In this document: one piece after another, positions 45,440 to 52,955 of the stretch
Position numbering within the stretch: position 1 is the stretch's first letter
Layout: each line of letters begins with the position of its first letter
Assembly (NCBI RefSeq): GCF_001575205.1
Contig: NZ_LSRE01000012.1
Coordinates: 310,001 to 374,000, forward strand
Direction: 5' to 3'
From: Tsukamurella pseudospumae
Lineage (GTDB): Bacteria; Actinomycetota; Actinomycetes; Mycobacteriales; Mycobacteriaceae
Length of the DNA: 64,000 bases
Position numbers and translations under genes: made by a program
The notes under the pieces: model-generated
The model's input: the letters and a program-made list of their open reading frames with translations, nothing else
Told to the model about the DNA's origin: nothing
Database searches by the model: none

Positions 45440-46126
45440 ATGACCGCCGTCCCGCCCGTCGTCGACCGCGACACCTGGCAGCAGCAGATCGACGAGTTGC
45501 GCGCCCGTGAGAAGGCCGCCACCCGCGAGCTCGATGCCATCGCCGCGCAGCGCCGGCGACTGCCCGCCGTGCGGCTGCCCGAGTACCGGCTGATCGCCGA
45601 GGACGGCTCCGAGGTGAGCCTCGCCGAGGTCTTCGACGGTAAGAGCCAGCTCATCACCTACCACCACATGTGGACCGACGGCAACGAGTGGCAGTGTCCC
45701 GGATGCACCGGTGTCACAGCGCATTACGCGCGCATGGAGTTCCTCGACAACTGGGATGCGCGGATGGTGGTGATCACCAACGGCCCGATGGACGAGGTGC
45801 TCGCCTACAAGAAGCGCGTCGGGAACACCATGACCTGGTACTCCACCAACGGCTCGGACTTCGGGACCGAGGTGGGCGCCGGCCCCGGAGGCGGCTTCGC
45901 CTACAACACCTTCGTCCGCGACGGCGACACCGTCTACCACCTCTGGCAGACCTTCAGCCGCGGCGCCGAGCAGGTGTCCTACACCTTCGGCCTCCTCGAC
46001 GTGCTGCCCTACGGTCGCCAGGAGGAGTGGCAGGACGTGCCCGACGGCTGGCCCCAGGGCCCCACCTACTCGCGCTGGGCATCGTCGAAGCAGTTCGCCG
46101 AGTGGTACGGCGAGAAAACCTCCTGA
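45440..46126 (+). CDS. DUF899 family thioredoxin-like protein
   Basis: 228 residues. A YHHMWTDGNEWQCPGCT stretch contains the CPGC pair typical of this family, inside a thioredoxin-like fold; the C-terminus has QTFSRGAEQVSYTFGLLDVLPYGRQE. Family members are cytoplasmic and of unknown role, often beside stress genes. GGAGAGGAA precedes the ATG. It is probably co-transcribed with the flavoprotein gene. A remnant of the 59-bp palindrome follows the stop immediately. Confidence 0.87.
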   Translation: MTAVPPVVDRDTWQQQIDELRAREKAATRELDAIAAQRRRLPAVRLPEYRLIAEDGSEVSLAEVFDGKSQLITYHHMWTDGNEWQCPGCTGVTAHYARMEFLDNWDARMVVITNGPMDEVLAYKKRVGNTMTWYSTNGSDFGTEVGAGPGGGFAYNTFVRDGDTVYHLWQTFSRGAEQVSYTFGLLDVLPYGRQEEWQDVPDGWPQGPTYSRWASSKQFAEWYGEKTS

Positions 46127-46155
46127 CCTGCGCTTTCGCTCTCCGAGTAATTCCG

Positions 46156-46184
46156 TTGCCGACGGTGCCGCGCGGGCGTACCGT
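46156..46184 (+). promoter_or_regulatory. Putative promoter of a short transcript
   Basis: TTGCCG (46156-46161), 17-nt spacer, TACCGT (46179-46184). Transcription from about 46191 to the terminator ending at 46323 would give an RNA of about 130 nt carrying the 12-codon ORF. Confidence 0.4.
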
Positions 46185-46218
46185 CGAAGACGTCAATCGA
46201 AAGGAGGTGGTCCGAGAA

Positions 46219-46257
46219 ATGGTGAATTTCAGGACTGAGGAGGTGGCCGCCGCCTGA
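46219..46257 (+). CDS. 12-residue ORF with an extended Shine-Dalgarno
   Basis: ATG GTG AAT... encodes MVNFRTEEVAAA. The leader bases 46199-46213 (GAAAGGAGGTGGTCC) match the complement of the 16S rRNA 3' end almost without break, far beyond a normal ribosome site. A second SD-like run, GAGGAGGTGG (46237-46246), lies inside the ORF and can pair with CCACCT at 46268-46273 through a hairpin over CCGCCG/CGGCGG. A strong terminator follows. A TTG upstream in the same frame would give 33 residues. Function unknown; it could be a leader peptide or a structured small RNA. Confidence 0.45.
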   Translation: MVNFRTEEVAAA

Positions 46258-46283
46258 CGGCGGTCGCCCACCTGGAATAGCGG

Positions 46284-46323
46284 AGCCCCCTCCGGCGCGT
46301 GATGTTCACGCCCGGAGGGGGCT
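46284..46323. terminator. Strong bidirectional hairpin terminator
   Basis: AGCCCCCTCCGG pairs with CCGGAGGGGGCT and the stem extends through GCGTGA/TCACGC with one bulge. It ends the short transcript on the plus strand and lies 18 bp beyond the stop of the convergent lipoprotein gene. Confidence 0.85.
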
Positions 46324-46340
46324 TCCGTCGGTTCCGGGGC

Positions 46341-48020
46341 CTACTGGAGGGTGACCGTCTTGGTCGCGGTGGTCGTGCCGCCGCCCTTCTGGACGATGGT
46401 GATGGTCGCGGTGTACGTGCCGCGGTTCCTCAGCTCGAAGTACGTTCCGGGGTTGTAGGAACCGCAGTTGCTCGTGATCTTGGTCTTCGTCGTGCCGCCG
46501 CCGGTGACGGTGATGGTCGACTCGCAGTCGCCGCGGGTCTCCGCGCTGCCGCTGAACGCCTTCCACTGGAAGTACACCGTCGCCGGCCCGCCACGCGGGA
46601 TCGTGTACGTGTCGGGTCCGACCTTGTCGTAGGCCCAGGTGTCGACCTGGACCCGGTCGATCGTCGTCGGCCCCTCGGCTGAGGGCTTGACGGAGGTCGA
46701 CGGAGCCGAACTGGTGAGCGCGAAGTCGAGTGAGTTGTCGCCGACCACCTCGCCGATCGCGCCGGTCACGGTCGCCGCCAACTGGCTCGGCAGGTCGCCG
46801 GTGATCGCGAAGACGGTGCCGAGCGTGCTGTACGCCTGCTTGACGATCGAGTTCTTCGCGCCCGCCTCGATCGCAGCGCTCGCGCAGCCGGAGGATGTCG
46901 ACATGGCCCGTCGGAATTCGTCCGGGGTGACCTTCTGGCCGGGCTTGGCGTCGGCGAAGTCGAGCGCCTGACCGAGGCAGGTCGACACGGTGGAGAGGTC
47001 GGTCCCCGAGTCGAGGATCGCGGGAGCGGCCTTGACCACCCCGCCGACCGCGCGCATACCCGTCAGCATCTCCAGGCCGGTGATGATCGTCGCCGCCTGG
47101 AGCGCGGCCGGGTCGGCGCGGAGGTTGATGGTCGCCCGGGTGGTGCCGGGACCGAACGTGAGTCGTCCGGTTCCGCGTCCGGTCAGAAGGTCGGAGATCT
47201 TCGCATTGCCGAGCGCGCTGGCCAGCCGTGCCGCGAGATTGGACAGGTCCGGCCTCACGGTGCTGGTCCACGCGCCTTTGGGTGTGGATGTCACCGCGTA
47301 GAACTGCTGTGTGGCGTTGGTGAAGTCGACTGCGACGGCGCCGCCCGCGTTCGTCAAGCAGCCCGCCACGGGTCCCGGCGTCGTAGCGGTGAGGGTGTAC
47401 GTGGTGTCCTTGATCTTCACCTCGCTCGACGCACGGCAGGACGACGTGGAGTCGCCGCGGATGTATCTGTACGCGGCGGCGAATCCGTCCGCGACCTTGC
47501 CGAGGTCGATCGCGCCGAGACGGAAGTCGCTGAGGTGGGTGGTCGTCGCGGTGACGGTGCGGCCGGCGGGATCCCAGGTGGCGCGGACCAGGTCGGCCGC
47601 GTCGCCGTCTTCGGAAACGGACTCGACGACGGGGATCACCGTGTCGCTGAACTTCGCGGCGAGTTCCGGCTTGCCGGAGAGATCGAACGTCAGGGTGATC
47701 GGCTTGGTCGGCTGCGCGCCCGAGTCCCCGAGCCGGACTCGCACCGTCTTGACGCCATCCACCTGAGCCTTCGCCGCAGGGATCTCCGTGGAGGAGGCTG
47801 CGACACTGAGCTTCTCACCGGAGGGAGCGGCACCGTCGGGCATGGAGGCCCTGACGGTGACCCCGTCGACCTTGCCCGTGGCGCTGTTGGCGTCCGTGAG
47901 CGCGGCGGTCGATGCCGTGGTCGAGGCCGGCGGAGTCGGCGCGGCAGCCTGCTTCGCGGGTGTCGCGGAACACCCCGCGACCAGGGTGATGACAGCCGTC
48001 ATCGCGAGAAGTTGTCGCAT
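46341..48020 (-). CDS. Large secreted lipoprotein of unknown function
   Basis: 559 residues from ATG 48020. The signal peptide ends in a lipobox, LVAGC, so Cys16 should be lipidated. A Thr/Ala/Pro-rich linker follows, then a region with paired cysteines (SCRASS...GCL) and, over the last 100 residues, a beta-rich segment (YTIPRGGPATVYFQWKAF, then TYFELRNRGTYTATITIVQ) like a carbohydrate-binding or Ig-like C-terminal module. No enzyme motif is seen. The frame remains open upstream into the 127-bp repeat, but the signal peptide fixes the start. Confidence 0.75.
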   Translation of the reverse strand: MRQLLAMTAVITLVAGCSATPAKQAAAPTPPASTTASTAALTDANSATGKVDGVTVRASMPDGAAPSGEKLSVAASSTEIPAAKAQVDGVKTVRVRLGDSGAQPTKPITLTFDLSGKPELAAKFSDTVIPVVESVSEDGDAADLVRATWDPAGRTVTATTTHLSDFRLGAIDLGKVADGFAAAYRYIRGDSTSSCRASSEVKIKDTTYTLTATTPGPVAGCLTNAGGAVAVDFTNATQQFYAVTSTPKGAWTSTVRPDLSNLAARLASALGNAKISDLLTGRGTGRLTFGPGTTRATINLRADPAALQAATIITGLEMLTGMRAVGGVVKAAPAILDSGTDLSTVSTCLGQALDFADAKPGQKVTPDEFRRAMSTSSGCASAAIEAGAKNSIVKQAYSTLGTVFAITGDLPSQLAATVTGAIGEVVGDNSLDFALTSSAPSTSVKPSAEGPTTIDRVQVDTWAYDKVGPDTYTIPRGGPATVYFQWKAFSGSAETRGDCESTITVTGGGTTKTKITSNCGSYNPGTYFELRNRGTYTATITIVQKGGGTTTATKTVTLQ

Positions 48021-48115
48021 CGTTCGACGGTAGTCGGCGCGCTGCCCGCGGCGCGTCGTCCGATCGGATGAATTCCGCGGTCGGGCAGCGTGCTTCGGAG
48101 CAGTGGACGGCCGCG

Positions 48116-48242
48116 CGTCGAGGCATTTCGGGTGCGGATGGGCTCCCGCCCCCGTTTCACCCGAGCGCACCCGGCATGCCGGGTGCGACTGCGCGCAAGG
48201 GGTGCGGATGGGTTCCCGCACCCGTTCTGCCCGCAGCCGGGA
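48116..48242. repeat. 127-bp direct repeat, left copy
   Basis: Matches 48944-49070 except for two bases (48123 and one in the second GGATGG.TTCCC segment); the offset is exactly 828 bp. Each copy contains a perfect palindrome GCACCCGGCATGCCGGGTGC and a hairpin GGGTGCGG/CCGCACCC. Similarity continues a further 15-20 bp through AAGCGG.GTCAGCC into the last codons of the adjoining gene. The pair brackets higBA. Confidence 0.92.
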
Positions 48243-48257
48243 CGGGTGGAAGCGGGG

Positions 48258-48548
48258 TCAGCCTGCAAGCGGTGTGATCGCGGCCAGTTCGTCCGCGATC
48301 AGTGCCCGCGCCAGATCTGCGTCGTACCGCGCCTGCAAGGTGATCCAGTACATCTCGGAGAGTCCGAGCACGCGGGAGATGCGTAGGCCCGTGTCGGCAG
48401 TGATCGAGCGCTTCGCGTTGACGATCGCGTTGATCCGAGGCAGTGGTACCCCGGCCGCCTTGGCCAGAGCGTACTGGCTGATTCCGAGTGGCTCGAGGAA
48501 CTCTGCCATCAGAATCTCGCCAGGATGGCTGGGGAGGAAGTCGGTCAC
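48258..48548 (-). CDS. higA: HigA-family antitoxin
   Basis: 96 residues. MTDFLPSHPGEILMAEFLEPLGISQYALAKAAGVP is the HigA/VapA XRE helix-turn-helix antitoxin N-terminus; the rest supports toxin binding and dimerisation. It follows higB by 11 bp in the toxin-first order typical of higBA. It should neutralise HigB and repress the operon through the palindrome at 48855-48869. The stop codon lies in sequence continuous with the left 127-bp repeat. Confidence 0.9.
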   Translation of the reverse strand: MTDFLPSHPGEILMAEFLEPLGISQYALAKAAGVPLPRINAIVNAKRSITADTGLRISRVLGLSEMYWITLQARYDADLARALIADELAAITPLAG

Positions 48549-48559
48549 GGCTGCTCCTT

Positions 48560-48844
48560 TCAGTGGTAGTCGACGAGTTCGACATCGAACGCGCCTTCAT
48601 CCCAGCGGAAGCAGATGCGCCACTGGGAGTTCACGCGAATGCTGTGCTGGCCTTCGCGATCGCCGCTCAGCTTTTCCAGCCGATTCCCCGGCGGGATCCG
48701 CAGGTCTTCAAGACTGCCGGCCGCGTCCAACAGCTGAAGTTTGACGCGCGCCCGTTGAGCGAGTTGTGGGCCGACTCGTTTCGTGAAGGTGAGATCCCAG
48801 ATCGCCTCGGTCTCCGAGTTGTTGAAGGTGCGAATCATCGACAT
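48560..48844 (-). CDS. higB: HigB-family toxin (RelE/ParE superfamily)
   Basis: 94 residues (92 if ATG 48838, MIRTFNN, is used). PGNRLEKLSGDREGQHSIRV followed by NSQWRICFRW is the plasmid-maintenance killer/HigB core; the arginines and C-terminal DVELVDYH belong to the ribosome-dependent mRNase fold. All key residues appear intact. It is first in the operon with higA, and the pair is enclosed by the 127-bp direct repeats. Confidence 0.9.
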   Translation of the reverse strand: MSMIRTFNNSETEAIWDLTFTKRVGPQLAQRARVKLQLLDAAGSLEDLRIPPGNRLEKLSGDREGQHSIRVNSQWRICFRWDEGAFDVELVDYH

Positions 48845-48854
48845 CCTATCGCCT

Positions 48855-48869
48855 CGCGATACTATCGCG
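48855..48869. promoter_or_regulatory. Palindromic operator of higBA
   Basis: CGCGATA-C-TATCGCG is a perfect palindrome about 11 bp before higB, placed for autorepression by HigA. A TTGACT -35-like element lies further upstream on the minus strand (about 48891-48896). Confidence 0.65.
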
Positions 48870-48943
48870 CAACGTAATATGACTTAGGAGTCAACCTACG
48901 TGATCGCACTGACAAGTCGCGGCGAGGTGCAGAGCTGGCACGG

Positions 48944-49070
48944 CGTCGAGTCATTTCGGGTGCGGATGGGCTCCCGCCCCCGTTTCACCCGAGCGCACCC
49001 GGCATGCCGGGTGCGACTGCGCGCAAGGGGTGCGGATGGCTTCCCGCACCCGTTCTGCCCGCAGCCGGGA
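48944..49070. repeat. 127-bp direct repeat, right copy
   Basis: Second copy of the repeat at 48116-48242. It ends beside the nitrobindin stop codon (49084-49086), and the similarity carries on to that stop, as it does at higA. This copy sits at the boundary with conserved backbone genes. Confidence 0.92.
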
Positions 49071-49083
49071 GGGGGAAGCGGAG

Positions 49084-49731
49084 TCAGCCGGCGTAGCGGT
49101 TCAGTTTGGCACTCAAGCGGGGGACGAGCGCACCGTCGGCATCGATGCGCTCCTCGACGTAGGCGAGGGAACCGCCCTGGTCGACGAGGCCGTACAGGCG
49201 CTTGGACGCGCCGGCCAGCGGGGAGGTCTTGGAGCGGATGACCACGTCGGCCTCGAGCTCCCACGCGGTCTGGGAGACGGGCTTGCCGTAGTACAGCTCG
49301 ACGATGCCGCTGGCGTGGGTGACGACGAACTCGATCTCGTCGTCCTCGCCGATCCGCCAGAAGCCGGCCTCGCGCAGGTCGGGCTCGGAGAACTCGCCCT
49401 GATCGTCGAGCTTCCACGACCGCGACTCCCAGGAGAGGAAGTTCTGGCCGTCGTGGCTGACGACGATCTGCTGGCCGAAGTGGTAGTCGCCGGACGCGTC
49501 GTGGCCCTCGCCCTCACCGCGCCAGACGCCGACGAGCGGCAGCAGGCCGAGGAGGCCCGAGTGCAGGTCGGGGCCCTGTCGCAGGTTGGCCGTGTCGTCG
49601 GCGAGGGGCAGACCCGGGAGGTTCGAGATGTTGCGCGACGACGTGGTCTCGGAGCGTTCGATCGCAGCGTCCAGCGCCTCTTGGCCGGAACCGGCCGCAG
49701 CGTCGGACGGGGGCGTGGCCTCGTCGCTCAC
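49084..49731 (-). CDS. Nitrobindin / FABP family protein (Rv0813c-like)
   Basis: 215 residues from GTG 49731. GVWRGEGEG is the GxWxGxG motif of the THAP4-nitrobindin beta-barrel (DUF1794). The fold binds haem b or hydrophobic ligands, and mycobacterial members handle nitric oxide or peroxynitrite. A 45-residue flexible N-terminus precedes the barrel. It belongs to the conserved backbone between aminodeoxychorismate lyase and DUF1416. A 32-residue membrane peptide gene lies 6 bp upstream on the same strand. Confidence 0.88.
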   Translation of the reverse strand: MSDEATPPSDAAAGSGQEALDAAIERSETTSSRNISNLPGLPLADDTANLRQGPDLHSGLLGLLPLVGVWRGEGEGHDASGDYHFGQQIVVSHDGQNFLSWESRSWKLDDQGEFSEPDLREAGFWRIGEDDEIEFVVTHASGIVELYYGKPVSQTAWELEADVVIRSKTSPLAGASKRLYGLVDQGGSLAYVEERIDADGALVPRLSAKLNRYAG

Positions 49732-49737
49732 GGGCGC

Positions 49738-49836
49738 CTACTGGCCGTCGGTGAGGACGCGGTACAGCACGAACACGGCGAACGCGAAGATCGCGACCGA
49801 TGCCACCGCCATGAGGATCTCGAAGAAGATGACCAT
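49738..49836 (-). CDS. 32-residue single-helix membrane peptide
   Basis: ATG 49836 to TAG 49738-49740 encodes MVIFFEILMAVASVAIFAFA followed by VFVLYRVLTDGQ: one hydrophobic helix of about 23 residues and a short polar tail. It ends 6 bp before the nitrobindin start, so the two are probably co-translated. No family is recognised. The composition (uninterrupted helix, clean stop, tight spacing) argues for a real small protein, perhaps a membrane partner of the nitrobindin. Confidence 0.55.
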   Translation of the reverse strand: MVIFFEILMAVASVAIFAFAVFVLYRVLTDGQ

Positions 49837-49846
49837 GCCGTCGATA

Positions 49847-50866
49847 CTAGACCCCGGCGCGCACGCGCTCGCAACCGCACGAGTCCCGGTGGTGGAAGGT
49901 GGTGGGCAGCCGCTCGACGCGCCGCGGACCGTCGAACCCGTCGATCCGCTCGACGAGCAGGTCGACGGCCCGCCGACCCATCGACTCGACGTCCTGGGCG
50001 ACGGCGGTGAGCCCGGGCGTGAACAGGTCCGACCACTCGAAATCGTCGTAGCAGACCAGCGCGACGTCCTGCGGGACTCGCAACTCCAGCTCCCGCAGGG
50101 CGCGCATCACACCGACCGTCATGGCGTTGTTGAGCACGACCAGGGCCGTGGGGCGCGGGCCGCGGCCGCGGAACATCGCGAGAGTCTGCGTGTACGCCTC
50201 ATCGACGCTCGAATCGCCGCAGCGCATGTGCCGCGGGGCGGCGTGCAGTCCCGCGGCGGCCATCGCCGTGGTGAAGGCCTCGGCGCGCTCGACGGAGGAC
50301 TGGATGCCGCGCCGGCCCGTGATCGCGCCGATCTGCACGTGGCCCAGCTCGATGAGGTGGGAGGTCAGGCGCGCCACCGGTTCGGAGCCCTCCGAGGCCA
50401 ACTGGTCGACGGGGGCCGACGACAGGCGGTCGATGAGGACCAGGGGGGTGCCCGCGCTGCGGATCATCGGAATGGTGGTGCGCTCGGCGCGGGGTGCGGG
50501 CGCGAGGATCAGGCCGTCCGCGCGCCGATCGAGCAGCGACCCCACGAGCGAGGACTCGATGGTCGGATCGTCGTGCGAGTCGCCCATCATCAGGGCGTAG
50601 CCGAGTTCGCCCGCGCGGGACTCGATGGCGCGCACGAGCGGCGCGAAGTAGGGGTTCTGCCAGGCCGAGATGCTCAGTGCCAGAACGCCGGAGCGTGAGG
50701 TGGCGAGCGCGGCGGCGAGCGCGTTGCGGCGGTAGCCCGTGGCCACGATCGCCTCGAGCACCGCGTCCCGGGTGCGCGGATCCACGCGCCGCGTCTCGTT
50801 GATCACATGGGAGACGGTGCTGATCGACACGCCGGCTGCGGCGGCGACGTCGGCCATGTTCCCCAT
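49847..50866 (-). CDS. LacI family regulator of the sugar ABC operon
   Basis: 339 residues from ATG 50866 (MGNMADVAAAAGVS). The DNA-binding helices are NMADVAAAAGVSISTVSHVI; the effector domain contains NPYFAPLVRAIE and DGLILAPAPR. It is divergent from the frcB-like gene across 133 bp that holds a perfect 12-bp palindrome and overlapping GCGCAA repeats. It presumably represses the sugar operon until the sugar or its phosphate is present. Confidence 0.9.
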   Translation of the reverse strand: MGNMADVAAAAGVSISTVSHVINETRRVDPRTRDAVLEAIVATGYRRNALAAALATSRSGVLALSISAWQNPYFAPLVRAIESRAGELGYALMMGDSHDDPTIESSLVGSLLDRRADGLILAPAPRAERTTIPMIRSAGTPLVLIDRLSSAPVDQLASEGSEPVARLTSHLIELGHVQIGAITGRRGIQSSVERAEAFTTAMAAAGLHAAPRHMRCGDSSVDEAYTQTLAMFRGRGPRPTALVVLNNAMTVGVMRALRELELRVPQDVALVCYDDFEWSDLFTPGLTAVAQDVESMGRRAVDLLVERIDGFDGPRRVERLPTTFHHRDSCGCERVRAGV

Positions 50867-50904
50867 CGCACCATCATGCCCGCACCGCTCCACGACGCGC
50901 AAGC

Positions 50905-50916
50905 GTTTGCGCAAAC
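50905..50916. promoter_or_regulatory. LacI-family operator cluster
   Basis: GTTTGCGCAAAC is a perfect palindrome. It is interlocked with GCGCAAGCGTTTGCGC on the left and GCGCAAACCCTTGCGC on the right, so several half-sites overlap, suggesting strong autoregulated control of the divergent promoters. Confidence 0.7.
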
Positions 50917-50999
50917 CCTTGCGCGGGTCCTGACTGCGGGTATAGCGTCCTGGCTACCCGGAACCATGTGATCCATCACACAATCGATCGGAGCCTTCC

Positions 51000-51998
51000 A
51001 TGACCAGTCGGAACACCGTGCGCATCGCCGCGATCTGCTGCGCTCTCACCGTCGGCCTCACCTCCGTGGCCGCCTGCAACCGCGACGGCGGGGACTCCGG
51101 CGGCGTGAAGGTCGGCCTCATCACCAAGACCGACACCAACCCGTTCTTCGTGAAGATCCGCGAGGCCGCCAAGAAGGAGGCCGAGGCGAAGGGGGCGAAT
51201 CTCGTCGCGCTCGCGGGCAAGTTCGACGGGGACAACGAGGGCCAGGTCGCCGCCATCGAGAACCTGGTCAGCCAGGGCGTCAAGGGCATCCTCATCACCC
51301 CCAACTCGTCGAGCGGCATCCTGGCGGCGATCAAGAAGGCGCGCGACGCGGGCGTCATCGTCATCGCGCTGGACACGGCGACCGATCCGGAGAACGCCGT
51401 CGACGCGACCTTCGCCACCGACAACAAGGAGGCCGGACGCCTGCAGGGCGCGTGGGTCAAGGGCGCGCTCGCGGGGAAGGCCCCCAAGCTCCTCATGCTC
51501 GACGGGACGCCGGGCGGCACCGTCGACACCTTCCGGCACCAGGGCTTCCTGGAGGGCATCGGCCTCACGGAGAACAGCCCCGAGGTGGCGGGCAAGGAGA
51601 ACACCAACGGCGACCAGACCAAGGCCCAGACCGCCATGGAGAACCTGCTCCAGCGCGTCCCGGACGCCAACTCGCTGTACACGATCAACGAGCCCGCGGC
51701 GGCGGGCGGCTACGAGGCGGCCAAGAAGGCGGGCAAGGCCGGCCAGCTGGTGATCGGCTCCGTCGACGGCAGCTGCACCGGCGTCCGGAACGTCAAGGCG
51801 GGCATCATCGGCGCCACGGTGCTGCAGTTCCCCGCGAAGATGGCCGAGCAGGGCGTCGACGCGGTGGTCGCCTTCGCCCAGAACGGCACCAAGCCTTCCG
51901 GATTCACCAACACCGGCTCGCAGCTGGTGACCGACAAGCCCGTCGCCGGCGTCCCGTCGAAGGACACCGCGTGGGGCGAGCAGAACTGCTGGGGCTGA
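51000..51998 (+). CDS. Sugar ABC transporter substrate-binding lipoprotein (FrcB/RbsB-like)
   Basis: 332 residues. The signal peptide ends TSVAAC, giving lipidated Cys26. The mature part is a type-1 periplasmic-binding fold: VGLITKTDTNPFFVKIREAAK, ALDTATDPENAVDATFATDN, then GSVDGSCTGVRNVKAG. It captures a monosaccharide, probably fructose or ribose, outside the membrane. It is the first gene of an operon with permease, ATPase and two kinases, resembling rhizobial frcBCA-frcK. Confidence 0.9.
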   Translation: MTSRNTVRIAAICCALTVGLTSVAACNRDGGDSGGVKVGLITKTDTNPFFVKIREAAKKEAEAKGANLVALAGKFDGDNEGQVAAIENLVSQGVKGILITPNSSSGILAAIKKARDAGVIVIALDTATDPENAVDATFATDNKEAGRLQGAWVKGALAGKAPKLLMLDGTPGGTVDTFRHQGFLEGIGLTENSPEVAGKENTNGDQTKAQTAMENLLQRVPDANSLYTINEPAAAGGYEAAKKAGKAGQLVIGSVDGSCTGVRNVKAGIIGATVLQFPAKMAEQGVDAVVAFAQNGTKPSGFTNTGSQLVTDKPVAGVPSKDTAWGEQNCWG

Positions 51999-52001
51999 CA
52001 C

Positions 52002-52955
52002 GTGTCCGCTTCGACCTTCCAACGGCTCCTGCGTGAGCCGCTCGCCGGACCGCTCGCGGCGCTCGTCGTCGCGTGCGTCGTGTTCTTCATCCTCACGCCG
52101 CAGTTCGCGACGGGCTACAACATCTCGCTGATCCTGCAGCAGTCCATGGTGATCGGGATCCTGGCGGTGGCGCAATCGCTGATCATCCTCACTGCCGGCA
52201 TCGACCTGTCGATCGGCGCGACGTGCGTGCTCGGCACCGTCGTCCTGGCGAAGGTGGCCGGCACCGACCCGGTCCTCGCCATGGTCGTCGCGCTCGGCGT
52301 GTGCGTGCTCATCGGCGCGATCAACGGTGCCCTGGTGACGGTGCTCAAGCTGCCGCCCTTCATCGTGACCCTGGGCATGTTCACCATCGTCGCGGCGGCC
52401 ACGCAGCTCTACGCCGGCTCGCAGACCTACCGCGTCGCCGACGGTCCGCTGACGGCTCTCGGTACGGGCTTCAAGATCTTCGGGTTCCCGCTCACGCTGG
52501 GCCTGCTCGTGCTGCTGATCGTGTACGCGGTGGCCTGGTACGTGCTCAACCGCACGGCCACCGGCCGGCACGTGTACGCGGTGGGCGGCAATCCGGTCTC
52601 GGCGTCGCTGGCGGGCATCAAGACCTCCAAGACGGTGTTCGGCGTGTACCTCGCGTCGGGCGTCATCGCGGCGATCGCGGCGTGGGCGGCCCTCGGGCGC
52701 ATCCCGACGGCCGACCCCAACGCCTTCCAGACCGCCAACCTCGACACGATCACCGCGGTCGTGATCGGCGGCACCAGCCTCTTCGGCGGCCGCGGCTCGG
52801 TGCTGGGCACGCTCGTCGGCGCGCTGATCGTCGGCGTGCTGCGCAACGGGCTCACTCTCGTCGGGATCGACAACCTCTACCAGAACATCGCGACGGGCGT
52901 CCTCGTGATCGCCGCCGTTGCGCTGGACCAGATCTCGCGCAGGAGGCTGCAATGA
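52002..52955 (+). CDS. Sugar ABC transporter permease (FrcC/RbsC-like)
   Basis: 317 residues from GTG 52002, 3 bp after the substrate-binding gene. It has about 8-10 helices with ILTAGIDLSIGATCVLG, LPPFIVTLGMF and GGTSLFGGRGSVLGTLVGAL, the RbsC/FrcC signatures. It forms the membrane channel as a homodimer. The stop overlaps the ATPase start (ATGA). Confidence 0.92.
   Translation: MSASTFQRLLREPLAGPLAALVVACVVFFILTPQFATGYNISLILQQSMVIGILAVAQSLIILTAGIDLSIGATCVLGTVVLAKVAGTDPVLAMVVALGVCVLIGAINGALVTVLKLPPFIVTLGMFTIVAAATQLYAGSQTYRVADGPLTALGTGFKIFGFPLTLGLLVLLIVYAVAWYVLNRTATGRHVYAVGGNPVSASLAGIKTSKTVFGVYLASGVIAAIAAWAALGRIPTADPNAFQTANLDTITAVVIGGTSLFGGRGSVLGTLVGALIVGVLRNGLTLVGIDNLYQNIATGVLVIAAVALDQISRRRLQ

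Noticed and set aside
48090-49241. Plus-strand short frames that read through both 127-bp repeats (SRPRFTRAHPACRVR...)
   Set aside because: The repeated peptide results from the DNA repeat; the frames continue antisense into higA and nitrobindin.
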